From Leptolyngbyaceae cyanobacterium JSC-12 (GTDB lineage: Bacteria > Cyanobacteriota > Cyanobacteriia > Leptolyngbyales > Leptolyngbyaceae): DNA of 64,000 bases. This document shows positions 45,693 through 55,516 of the stretch, piece after piece; the first letter of the stretch is position 1; each line of letters starts with the position of its first letter. The stretch lies in NCBI GenBank assembly GCA_000309945.1, contig CM001633.1, positions 4,590,058 to 4,654,057 of the forward strand. The letters run 5' to 3'. Under the pieces are notes generated by a model. That model worked only from the letters and a program-made list of their open reading frames with translations. It did no database searches and was not told where the DNA came from. A program made the translations under genes and the position numbers.

Positions 45693-46382
45693 ATGAAGCG
45701 ATCTCGAATCTTTCTGCTTGGATTAGTCAGCTTAGCTGGTTTGGGCAGTGTCTACAGGCTTCTGGATACCACTCCAGACCAGGTAATTCACCAGAATGTG
45801 TCCTGTCCAACCTCAGGTTCCACGGCTATTCAGGATGTTCAGGTGCTGAGTCGGCATCGCTGGCAGAAGGGGATGATTGTGCTGTATAGCGCTGTATGCA
45901 CCACAAAAGATACGAAAGGTCGAATGCAGCGGGTGTTTGGGCACCAAATCATGAAACGAGAAGGTATGAACTGGCAGGTAAGTAGTAGTGACAGTTATAG
46001 TGTGAGCCATCCTCAACAAGCTTCAGAAAAATTGATTGAGTATGGTATTAGCCAGGGTGTAGAGAAAGACACGGGAAACGGTGGAAAAGATAGTAGCGAT
46101 CGCTACACCATCCTATATGGACAATTTCTGACACCCCGCGTATCCGCCGTAGAAGCTACATTTGATAATGGGCAGGTTATTCGAGATAACGGTGAAGGCA
46201 AAGCCTTTGCCCTGATTTCAACTGGTGCTGCAAATGTTTGTGAATTACGAATTTTTGGGCCAGATAATCAACTCTTGCGGAAAGAAGACCTATCAATGCC
46301 GAATCCACTCTTCATGCCCAAAAAGCTTGTGAAGCATCACCGTCATCAGGCTCGATGTTTTCCCACTTTGCGACATTTATAA
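45693..46382 (+). CDS. Exported protein, unrecognised
   Basis: I choose the ATG at 45693, which gives 229 residues opening MKRSRIFLLGLVSLAGLGSV, a clear signal sequence or anchor. The mature part has beta-rich stretches (WQKGMIVLYSAVCTTKDTKG, RYTILYGQFLTPRVSAVEAT) and a basic C-terminus. Three cysteines are spread through it. I do not recognise a family. It lies 80 bp behind the VOC gene. An upstream start at 45627 would put a hydrophilic tail before the signal and is less likely. Confidence 0.72.
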   Translation: MKRSRIFLLGLVSLAGLGSVYRLLDTTPDQVIHQNVSCPTSGSTAIQDVQVLSRHRWQKGMIVLYSAVCTTKDTKGRMQRVFGHQIMKREGMNWQVSSSDSYSVSHPQQASEKLIEYGISQGVEKDTGNGGKDSSDRYTILYGQFLTPRVSAVEATFDNGQVIRDNGEGKAFALISTGAANVCELRIFGPDNQLLRKEDLSMPNPLFMPKKLVKHHRHQARCFPTLRHL

Positions 46383-46641
46383 GGAAAACACACTGCATAG
46401 AATAAGAGCTGGTTAACTGACAAAACTCCTAAACCCCAATCTCTTGTATTGTTTATTGCCCACTTGACTGCTGTAACTACCAGGCCGTCTGTGATCTGGA
46501 ATGGCATCATACACAGCATTAAACTTCCATCTCAGGTGGCGCTTGCCTGGGTGCGGCAAAAAGTCGGACGATTGATCGAATCAAATTAATCGAATCAATC
46601 AGTTAACTGCAACACCTGTTGAGGTAAGGGGTATTTGATGT

Positions 46642-48408
46642 ATGTATCAGGTTCGCCCTAAAGAAACTCTCTCAATGTGGACTCGCGATCGTGTCCGGTT
46701 AGATGCAGATGTGTATCGTCCAGATGCAGCAGGGGAGTTTCCCGTACTGTTGATGCGGCAACCCTACGGACGAGCGATCGCCTCTACAGTTGTCTATGCT
46801 CATCCCATCTGGTATGCAGCACACGGCTATATTGTAGTGATTCAGGATGTGCGAGGGCGCGGCACCTCTGAGGGGGAATTCAAGCTGTTTGCTCACGAAA
46901 TGGAGGACGGATACGACACAGTGCAATGGGCAGCTTCCCTTCCTGGTAGCACAGGCGATGTGGGGATGTATGGCTTCTCTTACCAGGGGATGACGCAACT
47001 TTACACTGCTGCCGCCCAGCCACCCGCCCTCAAAACCCTTTGCCCTGCCATGATTGGCTATGATTTGTATGCTGATTGGGCCTACGAAAATGGTGCCTTT
47101 TGTCTCCAGGCGAATTTGAGTTGGGCAATTCAGTTGGCAGCGGAAACAGCACGGCGCAAAGGAGATATCGAAGCCCATCGGATGCTAGCAACGGCGGCTA
47201 AAAACTTGCCCTTGTGTGATGCAGTTCCCACGCAATCAGGCATGTTGCAGAATCTTGCTCCTGACTCCTTCTATCACGACTGGCTAGCCCATTCCCAACC
47301 AGATGCTTACTGGGAAGCGCTTTCCCCCAAAAATCTTCTGGCAGAGGTGGATTTACCCATGCTGCATATTGGCGGCTGGTTCGATACCTTTCTGCGCGGC
47401 ACGCTTAACCTTTACAAAGCAATGGCAGCCCGCAGTGCCCATCCCCAGCAACTAATTGTGGGTCCCTGGGCACATCTTCCCTGGGGGCGCAGGGTAGGAG
47501 CACTGGATTTTGGTGTGGAGGCAAACAGTCCTTGCGATCGCCTGCAAATTCGCTGGTTCAATCACTTCCTCAAAGGCGAATTCGTCCCGCTACATCACGA
47601 GCCACCGATCCAGTTATTTGAGATGGGCACCAACGAGTGGCGCTACTTCGACACCTGGAATGCTGTCCAACCAACTGCCTTCTACCTAGAAAGCAGCGGA
47701 CTGGCAGCCATGAGCGATCAAGATGGAGTGCTCAGGCAGGTGGAGAAGGCAGGAGGCAAAAGGCAGGAGGCAGAAGACGAGGGAGATGGGGAAGAAATCC
47801 AAAATCCAAAATCCAAAATCCAAAATCCCTCAGTTCCTCAATCTCCAATCCTCAATCTCCAATCCTCAATCTCCAATCCTCCTGACCTCTTGATCCACGA
47901 TCCCTGGCGACCAGTTCCGGCTCAGGGTGGACATGCTGCCTATCCATCTGGACCGCAGGAGCGATCAACGTTAGATTGCCGTAGTGATGTTCTTACGTAT
48001 ACTTCAGAGCCATTGACAGCGGATTTGCATCTGGTTGGTGAGATTACGGTGCAAATTGACTGTGCGGCAGATGCTCTCAGCTTTGATTTGTGTGCGGTGT
48101 TATCAGAAGTGCACCCGAATGGAACCGTGTTTAACTTCACGCAGGGCTATATTCATGTGCCTCCAGCAACCAAAACAGACCCTTTGTCCATTCCTCTGCA
48201 AGCCACGTGTATTTGTCTGAAAGCGGGAAGCGCGATCCGTCTTAGCCTCAGTGCTGCCTGCTTCCCAGCTTATCCTGTCAATGCTGGAACAGGTGTGTCC
48301 GCCGCAGAAGCCCGCTTGATTGATCAGCAAATTATTACGATCGCCGTGCATGTTGGCAGCGATCGCACCTCTCAAGTTTTGTTACCCATCCTCAAAAAGC
48401 CCACTTAA
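46642..48408 (+). CDS. CocE/NonD-type hydrolase with repeat-derived insertion
   Basis: This 588-residue protein has the X-Pro dipeptidyl-peptidase (S15) fold. It opens MWTRDRVRLDADVYRPDAAG, has VIQDVRGRGTSEGEF, nucleophile elbow MYGFSYQGMTQL (Ser near residue 115), HIGGWFDTFLRGT (acid) and GPWAHLPWG (His). A C-terminal jelly-roll domain follows. Relatives cleave esters or acylated amino acids such as cocaine or glutaryl-7-ACA. Between the two domains about 45 residues are encoded by low-complexity DNA repeats (47748-47880) that keep the frame open. Otherwise length and motifs are complete. Confidence 0.87.
   Translation: MYQVRPKETLSMWTRDRVRLDADVYRPDAAGEFPVLLMRQPYGRAIASTVVYAHPIWYAAHGYIVVIQDVRGRGTSEGEFKLFAHEMEDGYDTVQWAASLPGSTGDVGMYGFSYQGMTQLYTAAAQPPALKTLCPAMIGYDLYADWAYENGAFCLQANLSWAIQLAAETARRKGDIEAHRMLATAAKNLPLCDAVPTQSGMLQNLAPDSFYHDWLAHSQPDAYWEALSPKNLLAEVDLPMLHIGGWFDTFLRGTLNLYKAMAARSAHPQQLIVGPWAHLPWGRRVGALDFGVEANSPCDRLQIRWFNHFLKGEFVPLHHEPPIQLFEMGTNEWRYFDTWNAVQPTAFYLESSGLAAMSDQDGVLRQVEKAGGKRQEAEDEGDGEEIQNPKSKIQNPSVPQSPILNLQSSISNPPDLLIHDPWRPVPAQGGHAAYPSGPQERSTLDCRSDVLTYTSEPLTADLHLVGEITVQIDCAADALSFDLCAVLSEVHPNGTVFNFTQGYIHVPPATKTDPLSIPLQATCICLKAGSAIRLSLSAACFPAYPVNAGTGVSAAEARLIDQQIITIAVHVGSDRTSQVLLPILKKPT
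47748..47880. repeat. Low-complexity repeat array inside the CocE-type gene
   Basis: Three repeat families follow each other. GGCAGGAGGCA occurs at 47748-47758 and 47762-47772. A 7-nt AAAATCC unit runs for about four copies near 47795-47828. The 14-nt unit TCAATCTCCAATCC occurs three times perfectly (47838-47851, 47852-47865, 47866-47879). Such heptameric repeats normally sit between genes in cyanobacteria; here they are translated in frame as a linker. Confidence 0.85.
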
Positions 48409-48707
48409 CGACTGTGCCCTCCCCCCTGCTGCCTTAACAGGCATATTAACTCAGTAACCATGGCAATCGGACGGCAATACCCATCTCACGAGGGGTGAAC
48501 ACCGATCTCGCTGTTTCAGACCATTTGCGTACAATAAGCCTATATCGATATCGATTGCATTCCTATGACGTTGGGTTATGGGTAACCCTTTGGTATGACT
48601 GGCTATTTGTAAAGCACTGATGACTGATGCCTCGTGACTAATCACCCACCCATCCCAACCCTAAACTCTAAAAACCTAAAACCTAATTCCTATCGCCTCA
48701 AAGACCT

Positions 48708-51329
48708 ATGCAACCAACCAATCCCAATCAATTTACAGAGAAAGCCTATCAGGCAATTGCCCAGGCTGCCGACATCGCCAAGCAAGCGCAAAATCAGCAG
48801 ATTGAATCGGAACATCTGATGAAGGCGCTGTTGGAGCAGGATGGACTTGCTAGCAGTGTGTTCAAGAAACTCAACGTGAATATCCAGCAGTTACGCGATC
48901 GCACCGACGAATTCATCCGTAAACAACCCAAAGTATCCGGTGCAGGCAGTAACGTTTACTTAGGGCGTAGCCTGGATACCTTGCTGGATCGCGCCGAGAG
49001 CTACCGGAAGCAGTATGGGGATGAGTTCATCTCGGTGGAACACATGCTGCTGGGCTTCGCCAAGGACGATCGTTTTGGGAAAGCATTGTTCAATGAATTT
49101 AGACTCGATGAAAACAAGCTCAAGTCCGCAATTGACCAGATTCGAGGCAGTCAAAAAGTGACGGATCAAAACCCCGAAGGCAAGTACGAATCCCTGGAAA
49201 AATATGGGCGCGATCTCACCCAGTTCGCCCGTGATGGCAAACTTGATCCTGTGATTGGTCGGGATGATGAAATCCGCCGTACTATTCAGATTCTCTCGCG
49301 TCGTACTAAGAACAACCCTGTGCTGATTGGGGAACCGGGTGTGGGGAAAACCGCGATCGCCGAAGGTCTGGCTCAACGCATTGTCACAGGAGATGTACCG
49401 GAATCCCTCAAAGATCGCAAGCTCATCGCTTTAGATATGGGTGCCTTGATTGCTGGAGCCAAATACCGGGGTGAATTTGAGGAACGCCTGAAAGCCGTCC
49501 TCAAGGAAGTCACTGAGTCTCAGGGTACGATCATTCTGTTTATTGACGAGATTCATACCGTTGTGGGTGCGGGTGCTACTCAGGGTGCTATGGATGCTGG
49601 AAACTTGTTGAAGCCTATGCTGGCACGGGGCGAACTACGCTGTATCGGTGCTACAACACTAGATGAATATCGCAAATACATCGAGAAAGATGCCGCGTTG
49701 GAACGCCGCTTCCAGCAAGTGTATGTAGATCAGCCTTCAGTGGAGGATACAATTTCCATTCTGCGCGGACTACGGGAACGGTATGAAGTGCATCATGGCG
49801 TGAAAATTGCTGATTCCGCCCTGGTTGCCGCTGCCATGCTCTCCACTCGTTACATCAGCGATCGCTTCCTACCAGATAAGGCGATTGACCTAGTGGACGA
49901 AGCAGCCGCCAAATTAAAGATGGAAATTACCTCTAAGCCGGAAGAGTTGGATGAAGTGGATCGCAAAATCTTGCAACTGGAGATGGAAAAACTCTCGTTG
50001 CAGAAAGAGACGGATGCGGCATCCCGCGATCGCCTGGAAAAACTGGAAAAAGAACTGGCAGATCTGAAAGAGGAGCAATCCACCCTCAATGCTCAATGGC
50101 AGGCAGAAAAAGAAAAAATCACCAAGATCCAATCCCTTAAGGAAGAGATCGAAGCTGTCAACCTAGAAATTCAGCAGGCAGAGCGGGATTACGATCTTAA
50201 CCGCGCCGCTGAGTTGAAGTATGGCAAGTTGACGAATTTGAATCGCCAGTTGCAAGAGGCAGAAAAACTGCTGGCAGAAGCCCAAACCAGTGGCAAATCT
50301 CTGTTGCGGGAAGAAGTCACCGAGTCCGACATTGCCGAAATCATTTCCAAGTGGACGGGCATTCCCATCAGCAAACTGGTGGAATCAGAAATGCAAAAAC
50401 TCCTGCATCTGGAAGACGAGTTACACAAGCGCGTCATTGGTCAGAACGAGGCTGTGACTGCTGTAGCGGATGCCATCCAGCGATCGCGAGCAGGACTTGC
50501 TGATCCCAATCGTCCAGTTGCCAGCTTTATCTTCCTCGGTCCAACTGGAGTAGGTAAAACTGAGTTAGCAAAAGCGCTTGCTGCCTACTTGTTTGATACA
50601 GAAGAGGCAATGGTGCGGATCGATATGTCCGAGTACATGGAAAAGCACGCCGTGTCTCGTTTGATTGGTGCGCCTCCTGGGTACGTGGGCTATGACGAAG
50701 GTGGACAGTTGACCGAAGCGATTCGTCGCCGTCCCTATGCTGTCATCCTGTTTGACGAAATTGAGAAAGCTCATCCCGATGTGTTCAATATCTTCCTGCA
50801 AATCCTAGACGATGGGCGCGTTACCGATGCGCAAGGTCATACGGTGGATTTCAAAAACACCATTATTATCATGACCAGCAATATCGGTTCACAGTTCATT
50901 CTGGATGTAGCTGGCGATGATACGCAATACGAGGTCATGCGCAGCCGAGTCATTGATGCAATGCGAGCACAGTTCCGCCCAGAATTCCTCAACCGCGTAG
51001 ATGAGTTCATTATCTTCCATGGTTTACAAAAGAGTGAACTGCGCAACATCGTCAAACTACAAACCCAACGGTTAGAGCAACGATTGGGCGATCGCAAGAT
51101 GTCGTTGAAGCTCTCCGATGCCGCGATCGATTTCCTCGCTGATGTTGGCTACGATCCTGTCTATGGTGCCCGTCCGCTGAAACGTGCCATCCAGCGGGAA
51201 CTGGAAACCCAAATTGCTAAATCTATCCTGCGCGGCGAATTTCAGGACGGAGATACCATTTTCGTGGATGTGGGCGAAAACGAACGGCTCGTGTTCAAAC
51301 GCCTCCCCTCTGAAGTTCTAACCACTTAA
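48708..51329 (+). CDS. clpB: Disaggregase ClpB
   Basis: This 873-residue Hsp100 protein has an N-terminal Clp repeat domain ([20 protein letters not shown]). AAA1 has [18 protein letters not shown] (about residue 206) and [16 protein letters not shown] long M-domain coiled coil (about 410-525) follows. AAA2 has [20 protein letters not shown] and [16 protein letters not shown]. ClpB solubilises aggregates with DnaK. The C-terminus ends normally. The upstream 300 bp hold a CCCAACCC-rich low-complexity tract (48634-48690), the palindromic ATATCGATATCGAT near 48541 and no other gene. Confidence 0.97.
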   Translation: MQPTNPNQFTEKAYQAIAQAADIAKQAQNQQIESEHLMKALLEQDGLASSVFKKLNVNIQQLRDRTDEFIRKQPKVSGAGSNVYLGRSLDTLLDRAESYRKQYGDEFISVEHMLLGFAKDDRFGKALFNEFRLDENKLKSAIDQIRGSQKVTDQNPEGKYESLEKYGRDLTQFARDGKLDPVIGRDDEIRRTIQILSRRTKNNPVLIGEPGVGKTAIAEGLAQRIVTGDVPESLKDRKLIALDMGALIAGAKYRGEFEERLKAVLKEVTESQGTIILFIDEIHTVVGAGATQGAMDAGNLLKPMLARGELRCIGATTLDEYRKYIEKDAALERRFQQVYVDQPSVEDTISILRGLRERYEVHHGVKIADSALVAAAMLSTRYISDRFLPDKAIDLVDEAAAKLKMEITSKPEELDEVDRKILQLEMEKLSLQKETDAASRDRLEKLEKELADLKEEQSTLNAQWQAEKEKITKIQSLKEEIEAVNLEIQQAERDYDLNRAAELKYGKLTNLNRQLQEAEKLLAEAQTSGKSLLREEVTESDIAEIISKWTGIPISKLVESEMQKLLHLEDELHKRVIGQNEAVTAVADAIQRSRAGLADPNRPVASFIFLGPTGVGKTELAKALAAYLFDTEEAMVRIDMSEYMEKHAVSRLIGAPPGYVGYDEGGQLTEAIRRRPYAVILFDEIEKAHPDVFNIFLQILDDGRVTDAQGHTVDFKNTIIIMTSNIGSQFILDVAGDDTQYEVMRSRVIDAMRAQFRPEFLNRVDEFIIFHGLQKSELRNIVKLQTQRLEQRLGDRKMSLKLSDAAIDFLADVGYDPVYGARPLKRAIQRELETQIAKSILRGEFQDGDTIFVDVGENERLVFKRLPSEVLTT

Positions 51330-51396
51330 TGATTGACAAAAGGGTAGGAAACTACCGAAAACGCAGAGAACTATCCAATAATGTCTCAACAGATGA

Positions 51397-51417
51397 GTGG
51401 GGGAGTTAGTCCCCCAC
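51397..51417. terminator. Strong stem-loop downstream of clpB
   Basis: An 8-bp perfect stem (GTGGGGGA with TCCCCCAC) with a GTTAG loop lies 67 nt after the clpB stop. It is GC-rich but lacks a T-run on either strand, so it may end clpB messages weakly or protect their 3' ends. Confidence 0.5.
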
Positions 51418-51517
51418 GAAATTAGGAGCAAAGATTTTTGGTGGTTCTCTGCTGAAGAAAATGCCTTGGAAGAGAAAGTCTCCCATTTCAGTATTTGGCT
51501 TAAATCCTAAATCTACA

Positions 51518-52971
51518 CGACTTGGCAAGTTACCCAGAAAGGAAAAAGATAAGCAGAAAATGTAGGAGACGTTAGCCGTAGCCGTATCATGCTGCCCTTT
51601 GTCGCTGTGCCATCGACGATTGCTCAAGAGTTTGGGAAATATCGAGACCTGTTCTGCCGAGGCGCAGGCTTTGAGCAGGTGAGTCGCTATGTGACCGGAT
51701 TGCTGTTGAGTGAGAACAAAACCTTGCAAGGGATTGCCGGACAATGGGTAGCAGGTGGGGAGGTCGGCGGACGAAGAGCGATGCACGCAGCGGTGTTTGA
51801 GGCGGGCTGGAGGAGTTCAGAGTTAATGTCCCATCATCGTGCTGTGATAGCCAAAGAGCATCAGGGGCGAGGGCGAGAAGTCATCAGTCTGGATTGGACG
51901 CTCAGCCATCACGATTGGGGCAAGCAGATCTTTGGGGTGAAGCGATCCTATGATTATGTGGAACATCGGATGAGTTGCTTTCAAACGGTGGTGACGGCGA
52001 CGATTGCGAACCGCCACCTAATTGATGGGATTGACGTGGTGGTGCAGTTTCCAGATTTTTCAGTGGCAGAACGGGAGTATCTGAAGGTGACGGCAAAATC
52101 CCACTATGACGATTTAGACCAAGTGCGAGAACGACTGATTGAGATGTTGCATTATCACAAGAATCGATTGGAGTATCGCAAACGCACCGAGATTGCCGTC
52201 GAGATTGTGCGCCAAGTGGAAGCGGAAGGACAATTTCCCACCGCCGATTATGCGTTTGACAATGGGGTGTTGACTGTTGAGTTAACCACCATGATTGAGT
52301 CCGCAGGAAAACACTGGGTGAGTGAAGTTGAAAGTTCTCGCAACATCTTGTGGAATGACCAATGGCAACGGGTAGATGCGATTGGTTTAGAACTCAGAAT
52401 CCATCACCCAGAGAGCTTTCGCCCGATTCAAGTCACTTGCCGCAACGGCGAAACGAAACCGATTTGGGCATTTACCAAAGTCGTGCGCCTCAAGAAGTTT
52501 GGACGCAAGCGATTGGTCATCGTCCACGAGCAAGCAGATTTACAAGACCCACCTCGCTTCCTGCTCACCGATGCGTTGCATTGGGAAAGTGGGCGAGTCA
52601 TGCAGACTTGGAGTTATCGATGGTCCTGCGAGGTCTTTCATGAGGTGAGCAAACAGCACACCGGGCTAGAGTCGGCTCAGGTGCGGAACGAGGAAGCGGT
52701 CAACCGTCACTTCCGTCTTAGTTGCGTGGCGCAGTCGATTCTGCAACGGACTGCCTGTTCTGGCGCACAATCTGAACGATTTGAGTTTGCTCAAGGCAAG
52801 CAAACGGTGGGACAGAAGCTCTATACCCTCACTCGTCAAGCCTTTGATGATTTGCTGCAATTCATTGTGACGCGATGTTCTCACGGACATACAAATGAAC
52901 AGATTTTACAAGCTCTCCTCCCCAGTTGATTGGCGATCGTTTTTTCTACTTCGGTAACTTGCCAAGTTGTG
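51518..52971 (+). mobile_element. Complete insertion sequence (IS4-superfamily type)
   Basis: The element is 1,454 bp with one transposase gene. Terminal inverted repeats share ACTTGGCAAGTTACC (51520-51534 and its complement at 52953-52967) and weaker similarity beyond. AAATCTACA flanks both ends directly (51509-51517 and 52972-52980), a 9-bp target-site duplication. This fits IS4-superfamily elements, some of which make 9-bp duplications. The intact duplication suggests a recent insertion. Confidence 0.87.
51589..52929 (+). CDS. DDE transposase, IS4 superfamily
   Basis: This 446-residue protein opens FGKYRDLFCRGAGFEQVSRY. A likely first catalytic Asp lies in EVISLDWTLSHHDWG and a second in TADYAFDNGVLTVEL. 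The C-terminal signature region is WSYRWSCEVFHEVSKQHTGL, whose R-x3-E-x6-K spacing matches the IS4 YREK motif except that the Tyr position is Trp. The frame is intact. The start may be a few codons off. Family placement between IS4 and IS701 groups is uncertain; the 9-bp duplication argues for IS4. Confidence 0.87.
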   Translation: MLPFVAVPSTIAQEFGKYRDLFCRGAGFEQVSRYVTGLLLSENKTLQGIAGQWVAGGEVGGRRAMHAAVFEAGWRSSELMSHHRAVIAKEHQGRGREVISLDWTLSHHDWGKQIFGVKRSYDYVEHRMSCFQTVVTATIANRHLIDGIDVVVQFPDFSVAEREYLKVTAKSHYDDLDQVRERLIEMLHYHKNRLEYRKRTEIAVEIVRQVEAEGQFPTADYAFDNGVLTVELTTMIESAGKHWVSEVESSRNILWNDQWQRVDAIGLELRIHHPESFRPIQVTCRNGETKPIWAFTKVVRLKKFGRKRLVIVHEQADLQDPPRFLLTDALHWESGRVMQTWSYRWSCEVFHEVSKQHTGLESAQVRNEEAVNRHFRLSCVAQSILQRTACSGAQSERFEFAQGKQTVGQKLYTLTRQAFDDLLQFIVTRCSHGHTNEQILQALLPS

Positions 52972-53125
52972 AAATCTACATGAATAAACCCTCAACCAAA
53001 GCCAACCTGACTGGGATACACCCTAGCCATTTGAGCTTGGTAAGTTTAGACCTCGATAGCTCAATAATCTACATTCGGTCTAATCTAATCGGTCTAATCT
53101 AGGTTCAATCTACATTATTTTCAAA

Positions 53126-54046
53126 TCAACTATTTGTGCGGGAAAAGTTTAACGCAAGTTTAACTTGATTATCATTTAGTCCTGCTATACCCTCCACATC
53201 AGCACCATCAAAATTAGCTCTTGCTAGTACCGCATCGTGCAACTTAGCTTTCGTTAATTGGGCATTTGTTAGATTTGCATTTGTTAAGTTTGCTCCGTAT
53301 AATTCAGCACTGATCAAACAGGCGTTACTTAAATTTGCATTGCTAAGATTGGTATCCCTAAGTTCAGCATTGCTCAGATCAGAGTTACTCAAATCAGCAT
53401 TACTTAAATCTGACTTATTCAAACGAATGCGACTTAAAGAAGTATGACTTAAATTTGCGTTTTTCAAGTCTGCATTTTCCAAATTAATTAAACCATATCC
53501 ACCAAGAAGCTCTGCATCTGCTAAAAACTTAATAACACTTCCTTTTCTTTCTCCGTCATTCTCAAAACTCCTCAGAATAGTTAGAGTTCTTGTACGGATG
53601 ATATCTTTTATAAGCTCTAAGGATGAATCATCACTTTCCAAATTAGAAATGTCAGTATCTATAAGTAGATCAGAAATACGATCTAAATACTTTTGAAAAG
53701 CTTCTTCACGCAAATTGGTTTCTGCTATTTCTTTATCTTTCCTTTGAATCTTGTCACCTAAGTACAAAAGGAGAAATGGAACCGCTAGAGCACTAGCCAA
53801 TTCTAAAAAATTCCAGAGTGTCTTTCCTGAATAAGTTTCTGTAGTCAGAATAACTTTCGTTACTGAACCTTCGTCCCCATTTATTCTTTCCTCACTTCTC
53901 TTCAAAACTGTATCCTTTCCAATACCAGTCCAATCAGGCCAATCTAGTGTTGCTTGTTGATTCAACGCAAGAATAATTAAAAGTACTGTGGTAGTAAGCG
54001 CAGTACCTAAAGCAATTCCTAAAATCAAGGGATAAAGTTTCCTCAT
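53126..54046 (-). CDS. Pentapeptide-repeat membrane protein
   Basis: This 306-residue protein has two membrane helices (LILGIALGTALTTTVLLIIL and LELASALAVPFLLLYLGDKI) around a Thr/Glu-rich loop, and a helical middle. About 20 pentapeptide repeats follow (residues about 190-285), mostly A/S-D/N-L-S/x-N/x as in NADLSNSDLSNAELRDTNLS. They form a right-handed beta helix on the cytoplasmic side. The function is unknown; some relatives mimic DNA or gate signals. It lies 61 nt behind the 223-residue gene, in AT-richer DNA than the core genome. Confidence 0.87.
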   Translation of the reverse strand: MRKLYPLILGIALGTALTTTVLLIILALNQQATLDWPDWTGIGKDTVLKRSEERINGDEGSVTKVILTTETYSGKTLWNFLELASALAVPFLLLYLGDKIQRKDKEIAETNLREEAFQKYLDRISDLLIDTDISNLESDDSSLELIKDIIRTRTLTILRSFENDGERKGSVIKFLADAELLGGYGLINLENADLKNANLSHTSLSRIRLNKSDLSNADLSNSDLSNAELRDTNLSNANLSNACLISAELYGANLTNANLTNAQLTKAKLHDAVLARANFDGADVEGIAGLNDNQVKLALNFSRTNS

Positions 54047-54107
54047 GAACTTACATCACTCTTTGCGATTTCCCGACTAATAAGACTATCTTTTGCAAGA
54101 AAAATCT

Positions 54108-54770
54108 TCAAACTTCCTCCGAACCTGCCATCTCTATAAGCTGCTGCGTTCCATTAAGAAACATTCTGAACCCCAGCCAGATACTCTTGACAGAAAACTC
54201 AGAATTAGGACTGTAGTATTTTAAGCCATCATCACACACCAAGCCAGTTCCACCAATGGTCTGCAATGCTTTTCTCAAAAATTCTTGTTGGTTTTCTAGT
54301 AAAGTTGATGGCAAAATAGGAACTTTAAAGTAAATCTGACCAAATTTTTCTCTAATCTCGATTATTTCTCTGTAGCAATCATGAACTGAGGTCAAATTAA
54401 CTTCGGTTTCCTCCGCAAGGAATCTTCTACAGGCTTCTGAATATGAACTTCCAAACCTATTCAACCAAGCTATTTCATAATCAAAGTCTGTAAATATTTC
54501 TCCCTCTTTAAAGGAATTATTTACAATATCTAACATTGAATCATTTCGTAGTCCTGCTCTCGGATAGAGATACTTTCTAAGAGCATGAGAACTCTTGTCC
54601 AGTAAATTAATTAATTTAATAGTCTCTCTTGTAATTGTTGCAGAATCATGGAACCTTTCTGCGATCTCATTGCCCGAATAAAGATAATTCTTTGTATTTC
54701 TCAGGAAAATACTTCTGTCATTTTTAATAGTACTAACTGATGGTTCCTTACGTTTCTTCTTCTTTGCCAT
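54108..54770 (-). CDS. Unrecognised soluble protein
   Basis: From the ATG at 54770 (a GTG lies three codons upstream), a protein of about 220 residues begins MAKKKKRKEPSVSTIKNDRS, strongly basic. It is then helical, with no membrane span (RETIKLINLLDKSSHALRKY, YSEACRRFLAEETEVNLTSV). No catalytic motif is visible. It is first in a two-gene minus-strand unit with the pentapeptide-repeat membrane protein. Lower GC and lack of relatives I recognise suggest acquired DNA. The pair could be a membrane-linked accessory system, but I cannot name it. Confidence 0.65.
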   Translation of the reverse strand: MAKKKKRKEPSVSTIKNDRSIFLRNTKNYLYSGNEIAERFHDSATITRETIKLINLLDKSSHALRKYLYPRAGLRNDSMLDIVNNSFKEGEIFTDFDYEIAWLNRFGSSYSEACRRFLAEETEVNLTSVHDCYREIIEIREKFGQIYFKVPILPSTLLENQQEFLRKALQTIGGTGLVCDDGLKYYSPNSEFSVKSIWLGFRMFLNGTQQLIEMAGSEEV

Positions 54771-55098
54771 CTTCAACACTCTGGTAACTTTCTAACTTGT
54801 GAACAATATACAAACTTTTTCCTTTGCCTTCTCGACCCACTATGCACTCTCACCCCCATTCTGCCTACTTTGGTAAACGTGAACCATACCAAGAGAGCTC
54901 GTTTTCACTCGAAGACGCTAACCATTAGCAGTAAGTCAAGTTGGCTATTGGAAAGCAACCACTTCTTCTCGACTGCTCGTTCCAGCAACTCTGTGTTTGC
55001 TAGGAGAGGAGGTTGATTAAGTTGGAGCCAGACACTTTCATATATTCATATAAAAGTACTCCATTATTTTACTCTCGTCTCCCCTAGAAGTGTCCTGC

Positions 55099-55134
55099 GT
55101 CCTATTAGACAGCTTTTAGGTGTCCTATGAGACA
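55099..55134. promoter_or_regulatory. Paired GTCCTATNAGACA repeat
   Basis: GTCCTATTAGACA (55099-55111) and GTCCTATGAGACA (55122-55134) lie 23 nt apart start to start. The same core GTCCTATCAGA occurs twice, reversed, at 60787-60816. On the minus strand the pair faces the gene starting at 54770, about 330 nt away. The spacing suits a dimeric regulator or repeat-element ends. Confidence 0.45.
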
Positions 55135-55360
55135 TAAGCTGACTCTGTAAGCCAAGATTTTCAGGCTAGGGGCAATGCGCTGCTGTCTCCTCCCCCACTC
55201 ACTAAGAACTCTCAGACCCATTTTGACTCAGCTAAGTAACTGGAACCCGTCCTGGGAAAACTCTTTGCCATTCAATAACTCCAGCGCTAGCAAGGAGGCG
55301 ATCTAACTGGCAAACAGTCATTAATCCTGATGCGCAGGTTTCCTTTAGCGATCGCACCGC

Positions 55361-55516
55361 ATGGAGCAAACCCATCACCTGTTGAGTACACAACGAATGA
55401 CAATGTCAGAAGCAGCCCGGTTAATTGGTTGCAGCAGTTTAAGTCGCTTTAGGAATGCCTTTAAACAACAGTTTGGCATTTGCCTCAGCGAGTGCCTGGA
55501 TGAACACTTGTCCTGA
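55361..55516 (+). pseudogene. AraC-family regulator C-terminal fragment
   Basis: This 51-codon frame encodes the second helix-turn-helix of AraC proteins: MTMSEAARLIGCSSLSRFRN then AFKQQFGICLSECL. The match to the AraC pattern (SEVAR-VGY-S-S-F-AFK--FG--PS) is clear. It is truncated: the first helix-turn-helix and the sensor domain are absent and no start with a ribosome-binding site is evident. It is probably a remnant of a lost regulator. Confidence 0.7.

Noticed and set aside
47795..47880. CRISPR-like array
   Set aside because: The units are 7 and 14 nt without spacers and lie within a reading frame; they are simple tandem repeats.
51406..51786. Minus-strand frame of 126 codons crossing the left end of the IS
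   Set aside because: It joins IS antisense sequence to flanking DNA; only its last 36 residues could belong to an older gene.
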